Notes: generated by a model not told the origin, from the sequence alone. DNA of 64,000 nt from Arthrobacter sp. B3I4 (GCF_030816855.1 NZ_JAUSYK010000001.1:1054001-1118000); one strand, 5' to 3'; numbered from the stretch's first letter, positions 37,233-46,767 are shown. Made by a program: numbers and translations.

Positions 37233-37397
37233 CTACCGCCGCTTCCGCGGATCTTTCCGGGTGGCCAGGCCGACCAGCGCCCCGACGGCCACGCCAATCA
37301 GCAGCCCGGTGAAGGGTTTGTCCGCCGTGGCCACGCCGACGGCATAGCCGATGGCAGCACCAACCAGCATTCCGATCCACAGCGACTCGTACTTCAC
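37233..37397 (-). CDS. 54-residue glycine-zipper membrane protein
   Basis: An open frame beginning GTG (37397) encodes MKYESLWIGMLVGAAIGYAV, continues through GVATADKPFTG and ends LIGVAVGALVGLATRKDPRKRR. It has two Gly-rich membrane segments and a strongly basic tail. Such Gly-zipper peptides with positive-inside tails are plausible membrane proteins, and the reading frame shows natural codon-position GC bias. There is no clear ribosome site. It lies 29 bp upstream of the isomerase gene on the same strand. Confidence 0.6.
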   Translation of the reverse strand: MKYESLWIGMLVGAAIGYAVGVATADKPFTGLLIGVAVGALVGLATRKDPRKRR

Positions 37398-37417
37398 AGG
37401 CTCAGGCTAGCAAGCCC

Positions 37418-37480
37418 CAAGCCGCGCGGGCCCCCATCCAAGCCGCGCGGGCCCGCATCCGAGCCGCCCGGGCCCACATC
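37418..37480. repeat. Three 21-bp tandem repeats
   Basis: Units at 37418-37438, 37439-37459 and 37460-37480 follow the pattern CAAGCCGCGCGGGCCCNCATC with few changes; a partial fourth (TGAGCC) follows. They lie just upstream of the aldo/keto reductase -10 element. Confidence 0.85.
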
Positions 37481-37486
37481 TGAGCC

Positions 37487-37492
37487 TATAGT
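37487..37492 (+). promoter_or_regulatory. -10 TATAGT of a leaderless promoter
   Basis: TATAGT lies six bases before the ATG at 37499, so transcription should start at or next to the start codon. It is the clearest example of the same spacing found before many genes here. Confidence 0.7.
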
Positions 37493-37498
37493 CGGAGC

Positions 37499-38482
37499 AT
37501 GGAACAGCGCATCTTGGGCAAGACCGGACGGAACGTCTCCATCGTCGGGCTGGGAACCTGGCAGCTTGGAGCGGACTGGGGGACCGTGGACCCGGCGCAG
37601 GCTCGGGCCGTCCTGGACGCCGCCGCCGAAGCGGGGGTCACTTTCTTCGACACCGCGGACGTCTACGGGGACGGCCGCAGCGAGCAGGCCATCGGCGCTT
37701 TCCTAGCGGACAACCCGGGCCTGGACATCACCGTGGCCACCAAGATGGGCCGCCGCGCGGAGCAGCGGCCGGAGAACTACACCCTCAGCAACTTCCGCGA
37801 GTGGACTGACCGGTCCCGGCGCAACCTCGGCAGAGAGCAGCTCGATCTGGTCCAGCTGCACTGCCCGCCGAGTGCCGTCTACAGCAACGCCGAGGTCTAC
37901 GATGCTCTGGACACCCTCGTGGCCGAGGGCGCTATCCGGAACTACGGCGTCAGCGTCGAGCGGACCGATGAGGCCCTCGAAGCGATCCGGCATGACGGTA
38001 CCGCCACGGTGCAGATCATCCTCAACGCCTTCCGGCTCAAGCCGCTGGACGAGGTGCTACCCGCGGCACAGGCCGCCGGCGTCGGCATCATCGCCCGCGT
38101 GCCGCTCGCCTCCGGTCTGCTCTCCGGGAAATACACCGCGGACACGTCCTTCGCCGAGGACGACCACCGGAACTACAACCGCGCCGGGGCGGCGTTCGAC
38201 GTCGGCGAGACTTTCTCCGGCATCGACTTCGCGGAGGGCCTCAAGGCCGTGGCGGAGTTCGAACAGCTGGTGCCCGACGGCGTCAGCACCGCCCAGGCGG
38301 CCATCGCCTGGATCGCAGCCCAGGACGGCGTGAGTACCGTCATTCCCGGCGCCCGGAACGTCGAGCAGGCCCGCGGCAACGCGGAGGCGGCGTCGGTCAG
38401 CGGCATCGACGCGACGTTCGACGTCGGCGTCCGCGAAATCTATGACCGCTACTTCCGCGCCTCGATCCACCCGCGCTGGTAG
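37499..38482 (+). CDS. Aldo/keto reductase
   Basis: The 327-residue enzyme has FDTADVYGDGRSE (catalytic Asp and Tyr), VATKMGRR (Lys) and LDLVQLHCPPS (His). It also has IIARVPLASGLLSGKY and VIPGARNVEQARGN for cofactor binding. It belongs to the AKR11-like group. It appears leaderless, with TATAGT six bases upstream and 21-bp repeats before it. Confidence 0.9.
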   Translation: MEQRILGKTGRNVSIVGLGTWQLGADWGTVDPAQARAVLDAAAEAGVTFFDTADVYGDGRSEQAIGAFLADNPGLDITVATKMGRRAEQRPENYTLSNFREWTDRSRRNLGREQLDLVQLHCPPSAVYSNAEVYDALDTLVAEGAIRNYGVSVERTDEALEAIRHDGTATVQIILNAFRLKPLDEVLPAAQAAGVGIIARVPLASGLLSGKYTADTSFAEDDHRNYNRAGAAFDVGETFSGIDFAEGLKAVAEFEQLVPDGVSTAQAAIAWIAAQDGVSTVIPGARNVEQARGNAEAASVSGIDATFDVGVREIYDRYFRASIHPRW

Positions 38483-38512
38483 CCCGCTCTACTGGTAGGT
38501 TGCCGGGCCGGA

Positions 38513-39037
38513 TCACTCCGGTGGGTACCAAATCCGCTCCCCGTCCACCCGCGCGAAGGAGGTCAGGGTGTGGGGCTTGGCGGACTTTTCCGTCATGATG
38601 TCCAGCACCTTGGCCTTCCGGACCAGCAGCGCGTCGCCGACCAGCGAGCGGTGGCAGCGCCAGGGGACGGCTTCGGCGCACATGATCGCCGCGTCGCTGT
38701 GCTTGCCGTGCTCCAGCAGCTGGCCAACGGCGTCAGCGAAGTCCTCGGTCTGCATGTAGTCCGCATAGCCCCGGAACGAGGCATTGCGCCAGGCGCCGTT
38801 GGGACTGTCCTTGGTGGTGTGCCGCAGCCCGCCCAGGGAGGCCATCCGCCGGTAGGTGATTCCGCTGGCCCGGACGCTCGCCGCCAGCTCATCGGTGTTG
38901 AACTGCGGGTTGTGCCGTGACTTCGGGACGGTCCGCACATCGATCAGCTTCTTGATCCCGTGGGCCTTGAGGATGCCGATGAACTCGTCGATGGGGTGCG
39001 TGGAGTGCCCCACCGTGAAGATAGTCGTGTCCGTCAT
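38513..39037 (-). CDS. DUF488-family protein
   Basis: The 174-residue protein shows the DUF488 pattern: IFTVGHSTHPIDEFIGILKAHGIKKLIDVRTVPKSRHNPQF, YRRMASLGGLR, GYADYMQTEDF and AIMCAEAVPWRCHRSLVGDAL, with conserved Cys-x-Glu and CHR. The function is unknown. TAGCAT at 39045-39050 lies seven bases before the ATG at 39037. An ATG three codons upstream overlaps that element and is less likely. Confidence 0.85.
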   Translation of the reverse strand: MTDTTIFTVGHSTHPIDEFIGILKAHGIKKLIDVRTVPKSRHNPQFNTDELAASVRASGITYRRMASLGGLRHTTKDSPNGAWRNASFRGYADYMQTEDFADAVGQLLEHGKHSDAAIMCAEAVPWRCHRSLVGDALLVRKAKVLDIMTEKSAKPHTLTSFARVDGERIWYPPE

Positions 39038-39120
39038 GTCCCCCATGCTAAACGCCGGCGGCGGGGGCGGCGCGGATAGTCTGGTTGAGCTACGAGCTGC
39101 CAACGGAACGGGCACCAGCT

Positions 39121-39771
39121 ATGACTTCACGCGCCATTGAGGACTTCGTCAACCGGCTCGCCGCCGTGGAGACAGGGCCAGCGTGCAACAACTTCTTTGA
39201 CGACGCTGCACCCGGGAACGCCCAGCGCCGGCTGAACCTCGCCATCTACCTGCAGGAAATGCTCGACCGCTCCCCGAAAGTGCTGCTGGTCGGTGAGGCG
39301 CCGGGCTTCCGGGGCATGGGGATCACCGGCGTTCCCTTCACCAACAGGACCATGTTCGGCGGTCCAGCGAACCGGCTCGGGCTTTTCGGACCAGGCAAGG
39401 GCTACGTTGTGCCGCCGGACGCCGACGGAATTGCGGCGGAGCCGACGGCGACGGTGATGTGGGAGGTCCTAGCCGAGCTGGAGTTCCTTCCGCTGCTCTG
39501 GAGCGCCTGCCCCTGGCACACCCACCTGCCTGGCCGGCCGCTGTCCAACCGCACCCCCACCGCCGCCGAAGCGGCCCTCGGTTCCCCATTCTGGCAGGAG
39601 CTGGCCCGGATCTTCGCCGTCGAGGCGGTGGTGGCCGTCGGTAACGTGTCGCACCGCAGCCTGCAGCGCAGCGGCTTCGACGCCCCGAAAATCCGGCACC
39701 CTGCGCACGGCGGCCGGGCCGGGTTCAAGCGGGGACTGCAGGAACTGATCGACGCCGGCATGGCCCGTTAG
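39121..39771 (+). CDS. Uracil-DNA glycosylase superfamily protein
   Basis: The 216-residue protein has the UDG-like motif LLVGEAPGFRGMGITGVPFTN near residue 60, WSACPWHTHLPG, and a C-terminal HPAHGGRAG that replaces the HPSP-type loop. A DNA-repair role is inferred from the fold; activity is unproven. The ATG at 39121 is preferred over the TTG at 39085. Confidence 0.78.
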   Translation: MTSRAIEDFVNRLAAVETGPACNNFFDDAAPGNAQRRLNLAIYLQEMLDRSPKVLLVGEAPGFRGMGITGVPFTNRTMFGGPANRLGLFGPGKGYVVPPDADGIAAEPTATVMWEVLAELEFLPLLWSACPWHTHLPGRPLSNRTPTAAEAALGSPFWQELARIFAVEAVVAVGNVSHRSLQRSGFDAPKIRHPAHGGRAGFKRGLQELIDAGMAR

Positions 39772-39774
39772 GTT

Positions 39775-39829
39775 CGTCGGCAGGGTCGGTGGGTCGGCAG
39801 GTTAGGCAGGGTCGGCACGGTCGGCAGGG
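39775..39829. repeat. Degenerate short tandem repeat
   Basis: About six copies of a 8-11 bp unit related to GGTCGGCAG follow the UDG-like gene. It is a low-complexity spacer of no evident function. Confidence 0.6.
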
Positions 39830-39900
39830 GAGCCCCCGGCGTCCGTGCCGGCCGGGCTAGGGTGGAAGGACGTTTTGATCCGTGGATGAAAGGCAGGACC

Positions 39901-40140
39901 ATGACTGATCCGAACCAACCGAGCACCGATCCCGCCGACCTGCGCGGACCGGGCGACCCGGACGCCGTCGAAGTCCGCCAGCCGCACGCCGAACCGGGGC
40001 AGGCCGGCAACATCCGTGACGAACAAATGACCCATGCCGCCGGAACGGTGCCCGCCGCCTATGTCGGGTCCGGCGACCCCGGAGCCGAGGACAAGCCGGA
40101 AGACGCCGTTGACGCCGGCACCTGGGACGACGAGGTGTAA
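39901..40140 (+). CDS. Small acidic hypothetical protein
   Basis: The 79-residue protein is Pro/Asp/Glu-rich and predicted disordered (starts MTDPNQPSTDPADLRG, ends DAGTWDDEV). AGGA precedes the ATG. No domain is recognised. It is similar in style to the larger acidic protein at 51352-51864. Confidence 0.65.
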   Translation: MTDPNQPSTDPADLRGPGDPDAVEVRQPHAEPGQAGNIRDEQMTHAAGTVPAAYVGSGDPGAEDKPEDAVDAGTWDDEV

Positions 40141-40213
40141 GAGACCGTCGCCATGACCGGGTGACAGCAAGTTCAAAGTTCTTCCATAGGTCGTACCGCT
40201 AGCTTGAGCCGCT

Positions 40214-41242
40214 ATGGAAGAGAGCATGACCTGGCACGGGCACACCGGCCCGCGGCACGTACGGGCGGATCGGCGCAGCACCGCCCTGTTGCCGGTCGCA
40301 GTTACTGCCCTTTTGGCAATGGGGCTAGCCCTCGGCGGCTATTCGGCCGCGCACCCCCGTTCGACGGCGGCCGCGGCCGGAACCGTAACCGGAACCGTGA
40401 CAAGCAAGCTCGCACCGGCCGGCGCTGCCGTTCAGGCCGCCGGAACTGCCGTCCTCGCAGCCGGGGCTGCCGCTGGCACCGCAGCGGGAACCGGCGCTGC
40501 GGCCGCAGGAGCGGGCACCGCAGCCCTGCACGCCGCCGCCGGAACCATTGACCCGGAACTTGAGACGGAGATCAACGGCATCATTGACGCCAGTCCTGAG
40601 TACCGGATCGGGGTGGCCCTAGTGGACCTATCGGGCGGCTCCGATGCGGAGGTTCACCGGTATGGGAGCGAGGACCCCTTCGTGGCGGCCAGCACCGCCA
40701 AGGTGCTGGCTGCGGAGGCATTTTACCACCAGGTCGACATCGGCGCAGCCTCGCTGGACGAACAGCTGGGCGACTACTCCGCGGCCTTCCAGCTGCAGGC
40801 GATGATCCAGCAGAGTGATAACGACTCCTGGGCGCTGATCATGGACGCCGTGGGCCACGCGGAACTGACGGACTATGCGGCGTCGCTGGGCGTGCAGTAC
40901 AGCCCCGAGAGCAACGCGCTCACGCCGTCGGACATGGCCCGGATTCTGGCGGGGCTCTACCGCGGAACGCTGCTGGAGGCCAGGGATGCCGCGCAATTGC
41001 TTTCCGCCATGCAGGACACGAACGATGAGACACTGATTCCCGCCGCGGTTCCCGCCGGCGTCACCGTCTTCCACAAGTACGGCGCGCTGGACGGGGAACT
41101 GCACGATGCCGCCATCCTCGCCAAGGACGGGCAGGCGTACGCCCTCGTGGTTTACACCAGCGGTGACGACCTGAGCAGTGCCCCGGAGCGCACGGACATC
41201 ATCCACCGGATAGCGGCCGCGGTAACGGACGCCGTGTTCTAG
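40214..41242 (+). CDS. Class A beta-lactamase-fold serine hydrolase
   Basis: The 342-residue protein has a membrane-spanning or signal segment (residues 26-45), an Ala/Gly/Thr-rich linker (50-110), and a hydrolase domain with the catalytic SxxK motif ASTAKV, the SDN motif QQSDNDSW and a third motif FHKYGAL where KTG is usual. It is probably extracytoplasmic and acts on cell-wall or other acyl substrates. A TAGCTT -10 candidate lies eight bases upstream. An ATG 12 bases downstream is an alternative start. Confidence 0.8.
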   Translation: MEESMTWHGHTGPRHVRADRRSTALLPVAVTALLAMGLALGGYSAAHPRSTAAAAGTVTGTVTSKLAPAGAAVQAAGTAVLAAGAAAGTAAGTGAAAAGAGTAALHAAAGTIDPELETEINGIIDASPEYRIGVALVDLSGGSDAEVHRYGSEDPFVAASTAKVLAAEAFYHQVDIGAASLDEQLGDYSAAFQLQAMIQQSDNDSWALIMDAVGHAELTDYAASLGVQYSPESNALTPSDMARILAGLYRGTLLEARDAAQLLSAMQDTNDETLIPAAVPAGVTVFHKYGALDGELHDAAILAKDGQAYALVVYTSGDDLSSAPERTDIIHRIAAAVTDAVF

Positions 41243-41260
41243 ACGCGCTTCGCCGAGTCC

Positions 41261-41342
41261 GCACCGGAAACGGACGGGCGCACCGGAAACGGACAGGCGC
41301 ACCCCGGGCCCGGGGCGCGCCTGTCCGAAAGCGGCGCGAAAA
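41261..41342. repeat. Dispersed intergenic palindrome, copy D, with duplicated arm
   Basis: GCACCGGAAACGGACGGGC (41261-41279) and GCACCGGAAACGGACAGGC (41280-41298) are tandem copies of the left arm. The right arm GCGCCTGTCCGAAAGCGGC follows after a GGGCCC centre. It lies between convergent genes. Confidence 0.75.
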
Positions 41343-41348
41343 GCCCGG

Positions 41349-42510
<1,162 letters not shown>

Positions 42511-42619
42511 AGCCTGCCCGTGTCCGGGCGGCGGTAAGGCTCCCGCTGCCCGGCAGCTGGCTGCCCGGGTTGTGGACACTGTCAGCAAAGGGTGAGGCCT
42601 GACCACTAGGCTGGCAGCT

Positions 42620-43540
42620 ATGCCAAGGAAAATTTCAGTCAGCCTGCCGGACTCCAGCCTGCGGGAATACCTCAAACCCCACCCCGACGTCACTGTCCTC
42701 GAATGGGACCTGACCGGGGAACCGCCCCAGTCCCGCCTCGACATCGTGGTGCCGCCCTACATGGGCGGCCAGGGAGTCCTGCGAGGACTGGAAGCCGTGG
42801 AGACCGGGCTGGTGCAGAGCCAGTCGATCGGTTACGACGGCGTGGAGGAGTTCCTGCCTGCCGGCCGGACGTACGCCAACGCCGCCAGTGTCCACGAGGC
42901 ATCCACCGCTGAGCTGACCGTGGCCCTGATCCTGGCCAGCCAGCGTGAGCTGCCGAGGACGCTGCAGAACCAGCGCGAACGCCGCTGGGAAGCCCGTCCG
43001 ACTGCCAGCCTGGCGGACCAGCGCGTCCTGATCATTGGTTACGGCGGCGTCGGCAAGGCGATCGAAGACCGGCTGCTGCCGTTTGAAACCACCGTGGCCC
43101 GCGTGGCCAGCAAGGCGCGGTCTGACTCACGCGGTCCCGTCCACGGCATCGACGAGCTGCAGGCCCTGTTGCCGGAGCACGACATCGTGGTGGTCGTGGT
43201 GCCGCTCAGCGACTCCACCCGGCACCTCGTCGACGATACGTTTCTTGCCGCCATGCCCGACGGCGCCCTGCTGGTCAACGTGGCCCGCGGACCGGTCGCG
43301 GACACCGATGCCCTGGTCAAGCACACCGGCTCCGGCCGGCTCCGCGCCGCGCTGGACGTCACCGATCCCGAGCCGCTGCCCGAGGACCACCCGCTGTGGG
43401 ACATCCCCGGCGTCATCATCAGCCCGCACGTCGGCGGGGCGAGCGCAGCCATGCGTCCTCGGATGGGCAGGCTGCTGCAGCGGCAGATCGAGTTGATGCT
43501 CGCTGATGAGCCGCCGTTGAACGTGGTGCTGGGCGGCTAA
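42620..43540 (+). CDS. D-2-hydroxyacid dehydrogenase
   Basis: The 306-residue NAD-dependent enzyme has the Rossmann motif VLIIGYGGVGKAIEDRL near residue 137, then VVVPLSDSTRHLVDDTFLAAMPDGALLVNVARGPVADTDAL, ALDVTDPEPLPEDHPLW and PHVGG, including the catalytic Arg/Glu/His positions. The substrate could be glyoxylate, hydroxypyruvate or another 2-keto acid. TAGGCT at 42607-42612 lies seven bases before the ATG. Confidence 0.9.
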   Translation: MPRKISVSLPDSSLREYLKPHPDVTVLEWDLTGEPPQSRLDIVVPPYMGGQGVLRGLEAVETGLVQSQSIGYDGVEEFLPAGRTYANAASVHEASTAELTVALILASQRELPRTLQNQRERRWEARPTASLADQRVLIIGYGGVGKAIEDRLLPFETTVARVASKARSDSRGPVHGIDELQALLPEHDIVVVVVPLSDSTRHLVDDTFLAAMPDGALLVNVARGPVADTDALVKHTGSGRLRAALDVTDPEPLPEDHPLWDIPGVIISPHVGGASAAMRPRMGRLLQRQIELMLADEPPLNVVLGG

Positions 43541-43549
43541 GCCGAAAGG

Positions 43550-43951
43550 CTAGGAACCAGGCTGCCGGGCGCCGTCGGGCGGGGTGCTATCGCCCCGTCC
43601 GGCGGTGTCCACCACGCAGAACCGATTGCCTTCCGGATCGGCCAGGATGACGTAGTCCGCGTCCGCCGGCCGCTTGCTCCATTCAACCTTGGTGGCGCCG
43701 AGGTCCAGGAGGCGCTGCACCTCGGCGTCCTGGTCCTCCGTGTAAAGGTCCAGATGCAGACGCGGTGGGACCTGCACGGCGGCCGGTACGTGGTCCAGGG
43801 AAATGCACGTGCCACCCCCTCCGGGCGGCTGCAGAATCACGAAACCGTCGTCCGGCTCCCGCCGCGGCTCGTAGCCCAGGGCGGCCTGCCAGAAACTCAT
43901 TTGCCGTTCCAAGTCATCCACCCGGATCACGACCGAGCCGATGCTCAACAT
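43550..43951 (-). CDS. VOC-family protein
   Basis: The 133-residue single-domain protein has IGSVVIRVDDLERQMSFWQAALGYEPR at the N-terminus and VILADPEGNRFCVVD at the end, typical of glyoxalase/bleomycin-resistance fold proteins. It lies 4 bp after an SDR gene, forming an operon. The start at MLSIGSV fits the domain limit. Confidence 0.87.
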   Translation of the reverse strand: MLSIGSVVIRVDDLERQMSFWQAALGYEPRREPDDGFVILQPPGGGGTCISLDHVPAAVQVPPRLHLDLYTEDQDAEVQRLLDLGATKVEWSKRPADADYVILADPEGNRFCVVDTAGRGDSTPPDGARQPGS

Positions 43952-43955
43952 CGCC

Positions 43956-44765
43956 CTAAACGCTCCGCCAGTCGTGCCCGGTGATGTGGGAGCCGGCCTG
44001 CGGTCCCATCTGGAGCATGCCGCCGTCGACCGCCCAGGTGGCTCCGGTGACATAGCTCGAGGCCGGGGAGGCCAGGAAGGCGATGACGGCCGCCACTTCC
44101 CGGGCGTCACCGGGCCGGCCGAGGGGAACGCCGGGCCGGTCGGCCTGCGTGGGGTCTTCGTCCGTCTGCCCGGTCATGGGAGTGGCGATCTCGCCGGGTG
44201 CGACGTTGTTTGCCGTGATGCCGTGCTCGGCGAGTTCCAACGCCATGGTCTTGATCAACCCGCCCAGGCCGTGCTTCGAGGCGTCATAGGCGGCGGCCCC
44301 CACCCGGGGCTGGAGCTCGTGGACGCTGGTGACGGCGACGATGCGGCCGCCGCGGCCCTGCTTCACCATGTGCCGCGCGGCGGCCTGCAGGCAGACGAAC
44401 GCGCCGTTGAGGTTGGTGTTGAGGGTCTGCATCCAGGTGTCCAGGTCAAGGTCAATGAATTTGGTGCCGTCGCCGGTGCCGGCGTTGTTGACGTACACGT
44501 CCACGCTGCCCAGTTCCTTGGCCAACTCATCTATGGCGGCTGCGGCTTCGCGGACCTCGGTGGTGTCCAGGCGGCGAACCACTGCTTTGCGCCCGAGGCT
44601 CCGGATCTCTTCGGCCGTCGCTTCCGCGCCCTGCTGGTCGGTGTGCCAGGTGACGCCGACGTCGAGCCCGGCTTTCGCCAGCGCCACCGCCGTCGCGCGG
44701 CCTATGCCGGAGTCGGATCCCGTGACGATTGCCGTTGCAGGCTGAAAACTGGTCGTGTCTTCCAT
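43956..44765 (-). CDS. SDR-family oxidoreductase
   Basis: The 269-residue classical short-chain dehydrogenase has the cofactor motif AIVTGSDSGIGRATA near residue 12, NNAG, a Ser in VAVTSVHELQP, and the catalytic YDASK. It ends with WAVDGGMLQMGPQ. The substrate is not known. AAAGGA precedes the ATG. Confidence 0.92.
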   Translation of the reverse strand: MEDTTSFQPATAIVTGSDSGIGRATAVALAKAGLDVGVTWHTDQQGAEATAEEIRSLGRKAVVRRLDTTEVREAAAAIDELAKELGSVDVYVNNAGTGDGTKFIDLDLDTWMQTLNTNLNGAFVCLQAAARHMVKQGRGGRIVAVTSVHELQPRVGAAAYDASKHGLGGLIKTMALELAEHGITANNVAPGEIATPMTGQTDEDPTQADRPGVPLGRPGDAREVAAVIAFLASPASSYVTGATWAVDGGMLQMGPQAGSHITGHDWRSV

Positions 44766-45115
44766 CGCACATCCTTTCGTGAGGGTGGGCCGTGAGCCGT
44801 GAGCCGTGGTCGCGAACCAGGCAGGCTTTCACGCTAGGCGCGCCGGGGCGCGACGCGCAAGGGCTGCCCCGGACCGGCCCCGGCCGTTGGCGGTGGCACT
44901 AGCGGCTCCCGTCGGCCCGGCGCATCGCCGCCGACCGGAACACCGCGGCCTGCTGCGCGGCCGGGCTGAGCCGGTGGCTGGCGAGCTGGGCGAGGAGGAT
45001 CCTGCGTTTCGGGTGCCAGCCCGTGACCCCCGACGCCGGGCACCCGGCGGAACCGGTCAAGGCTCCGCAGCCGGTGCTGGCGCACTAGCTTCTCAACCTC
45101 CGCATTCTCGAATAT
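44766..45115. other. Intergenic region, no confident gene
   Basis: No gene is clear. A minus-strand frame at 44899-45060 (TTG start) would encode 53 residues ending WHPKRRILLAQLASHRLSPA and AAMRRADGSR. It looks protein-like but has no recognised family or good ribosome site and may be a gene remnant. The rest is the SDR promoter region and spacer. Confidence 0.4.
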
Positions 45116-45156
45116 AAAAAAGGGCGGGTCCTCCGGTTTTCACCGAAGGACCCGCC
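45116..45156 (-). terminator. Rho-independent terminator of the DUF4352-like gene
   Basis: On the minus strand a 14-bp stem (one mismatch; 45143-45156 with 45123-45136) and a 6-base loop are followed by a T6 run (A6 at 45116-45121 on the plus strand). It lies 24 bp after the stop at 45181. Confidence 0.88.
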
Positions 45157-45180
45157 TTTACTGGTGCTATTTACGTTGAC

Positions 45181-46080
45181 TTACTTGACGGCGACAAATG
45201 CTTTGTCGGCCACCATTCCCGGCCGAATAGCGAGGACGCCCTGGGCGGCAGTGGCTGACGGCACTTCGATGGCTTTGTTGCCGGTGGCTGTCCCGCCCTT
45301 GTAGAGCGCGCTGGTCGTGTCAATCGGTTCAGGCGCCATGACCAGCTTGTCGAGGCCGTTGATTGTCTTGCCGTCCGGCGTGACGTACTCGACGGAGACG
45401 AATGCGGGCATCTGTCCGTTGGCGTCGTTGCCGATGTAAGTGGCCGAGAAGTTCACGAGGATGTACTCGGAGCCTGCGGCCGGCGGCTTGTTGTAAGTGT
45501 CGGCCGCCATTACAGCATCAGTTGCGGCGAGCTTGACCGAGTTGACGACGATGCGCCAGTCCTTGGACTCCACGGCGGAACCAATCGGGTTCGGGTTTTC
45601 GCGGGTGCCGACTTTGCTGCCACTGTTGCCTGCGGGCGCGGCATTCGTGGAGGTTGCCCCGGAGGGCTGAACGACCTTCGTCTCGCCGCTGCCCACTGCG
45701 TTACTAAATGATGTGGCGACAACCGAAGTAAATACGACGACGCCGACGATGGTGCCCACTACGGAGATGATGAGGGCGGCGATACCCATCCCCTTGGCCT
45801 TGTCCTTGAAGAACAAGGAAACAATGGCAAGGATGAAGGCAATCGGAAGCAGAATCCAACCGATGATCAATGCACCGGGGACGCAAGCAAAAATAAATCC
45901 GACGATCGCCGCAATAAGGGCAATCAGCCCGACGACATTCCTCGGTTTCTTTGCCTTTGTCGGCTGCTGTACAGGTGCTACGGGTGGCGCCCCGTGTCCG
46001 GCTTGTGCGGTGGACGGCTGCTGCGGTTCGTGGGGCGCGGTCTGCTGTGAGCCCACCCCAGGGAGCTCTGAATTTGTCAT
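45181..46080 (-). CDS. DUF4190/DUF4352-like membrane-anchored protein
   Basis: The 299-residue protein has a Pro/Gln-rich cytoplasmic N-terminus (about 45 residues) and three hydrophobic segments between about 48 and 125. The extracytoplasmic C-terminal domain (KVGTRENPNPIGSAVESKDWRIVVNSVKLAATDAV, then EYILVNFSATYIGND) resembles DUF4352/telomeric-repeat-binding-factor-2-like domains. A surface or stress-related role is possible but not established. The codon usage is less GC-rich than its neighbours. Confidence 0.75.
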   Translation of the reverse strand: MTNSELPGVGSQQTAPHEPQQPSTAQAGHGAPPVAPVQQPTKAKKPRNVVGLIALIAAIVGFIFACVPGALIIGWILLPIAFILAIVSLFFKDKAKGMGIAALIISVVGTIVGVVVFTSVVATSFSNAVGSGETKVVQPSGATSTNAAPAGNSGSKVGTRENPNPIGSAVESKDWRIVVNSVKLAATDAVMAADTYNKPPAAGSEYILVNFSATYIGNDANGQMPAFVSVEYVTPDGKTINGLDKLVMAPEPIDTTSALYKGGTATGNKAIEVPSATAAQGVLAIRPGMVADKAFVAVK

Positions 46081-46322
46081 AACTCAAACTATTTCAGAGG
46101 GGTATGACAACAAGCGTTTCCCGACACAGATGAAGTGATAACGAATTGGCATTCAAATTCCACCCTGCCCCCGCCCGGCCTCCGGTCGTAAACTGACGGA
46201 CGGGCGCGGGGTCCGCGATGCCGGTTGGCCATGGCGGCCGGCCGGAACCGCTGGCATGTGCCCCCGAATGACCGAACGGCCCGGCTGTCCCACCAGGGCC
46301 GCCATCGAGAGCTACGGAAAGG

Positions 46323-46630
46323 GTCACGGACGCCAAAGCCGTGAGAGCACCATTGCGGGCTTCGCGCCCCGCGGCCGGCCGGTGGTTCTGGGCGTTCCTC
46401 AGGAATCCCTCGAGGCCAGCGCCGCCAGCTTGGTGATGGGCAGCAGCTCCGAAAACGGGCACGCCTCCGGCCTGCGAAGGACTCCGAGTACACGCTCCGA
46501 CTCTCCGCCCTCACCGGGTTCCGGCCCATGGTCGAACGTACCCGCTGGAGAAGGCCGCAGAGGCTTCGACCACATGATGTCCGGGAAGGCGCGCTTCCGC
46601 GTGGCCCTGGCCACCGACGGCGCCCACTGA
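46323..46630 (+). pseudogene. Zinc-type alcohol dehydrogenase, 3' remnant with four frameshifts
   Basis: Pieces of one medium-chain dehydrogenase C-terminus appear in shifting frames: VTDAKAV, then STIAGFAPRGRPVVLGVPQ with SLVMGSSSENGHASG, then AKDSEYTLRLSALTGFRPMVE, then TYPLEKAAEA, then FDHMMSGKARFRVALATDG, ending at a TGA at 46628-46630. Each junction is explained by loss of one base from a short run. No N-terminal catalytic half (GHE, Cys-rich zinc loop) is found upstream. It is a decayed gene unless sequence quality is poor. Confidence 0.78.
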
Positions 46631-46677
46631 GCGGTTGTAACTGCAGGGCTCCCTTCCCGGGGTACTCGCGGTGACAG

Positions 46678-46708
46678 GAGGCAGGAGACCTTGACGGCTT
46701 CCTGCCTC
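46678..46708. terminator. Hairpin after the ADH remnant
   Basis: GAGGCAGGA (46678-46686) pairs perfectly with TCCTGCCTC (46700-46708) across a 13-base loop. It lies between the ADH remnant and the converging small membrane gene. Confidence 0.55.
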
Positions 46709-46767
46709 GTTCGCGTTTATCCAAGCCGTAGTTGGACATGCGCTCAGCGCGACATCAAGCCTTCAGC

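Noticed and set aside
44806-45117. 103-codon plus-strand frame
   Set aside because: Arg/Ala/Gly-rich low complexity and no start signal; treated as intergenic.
46094-46462. Reverse frame over the ADH remnant
   Set aside because: The plus-strand pieces align to one dehydrogenase C-terminus in order, which explains the region better.
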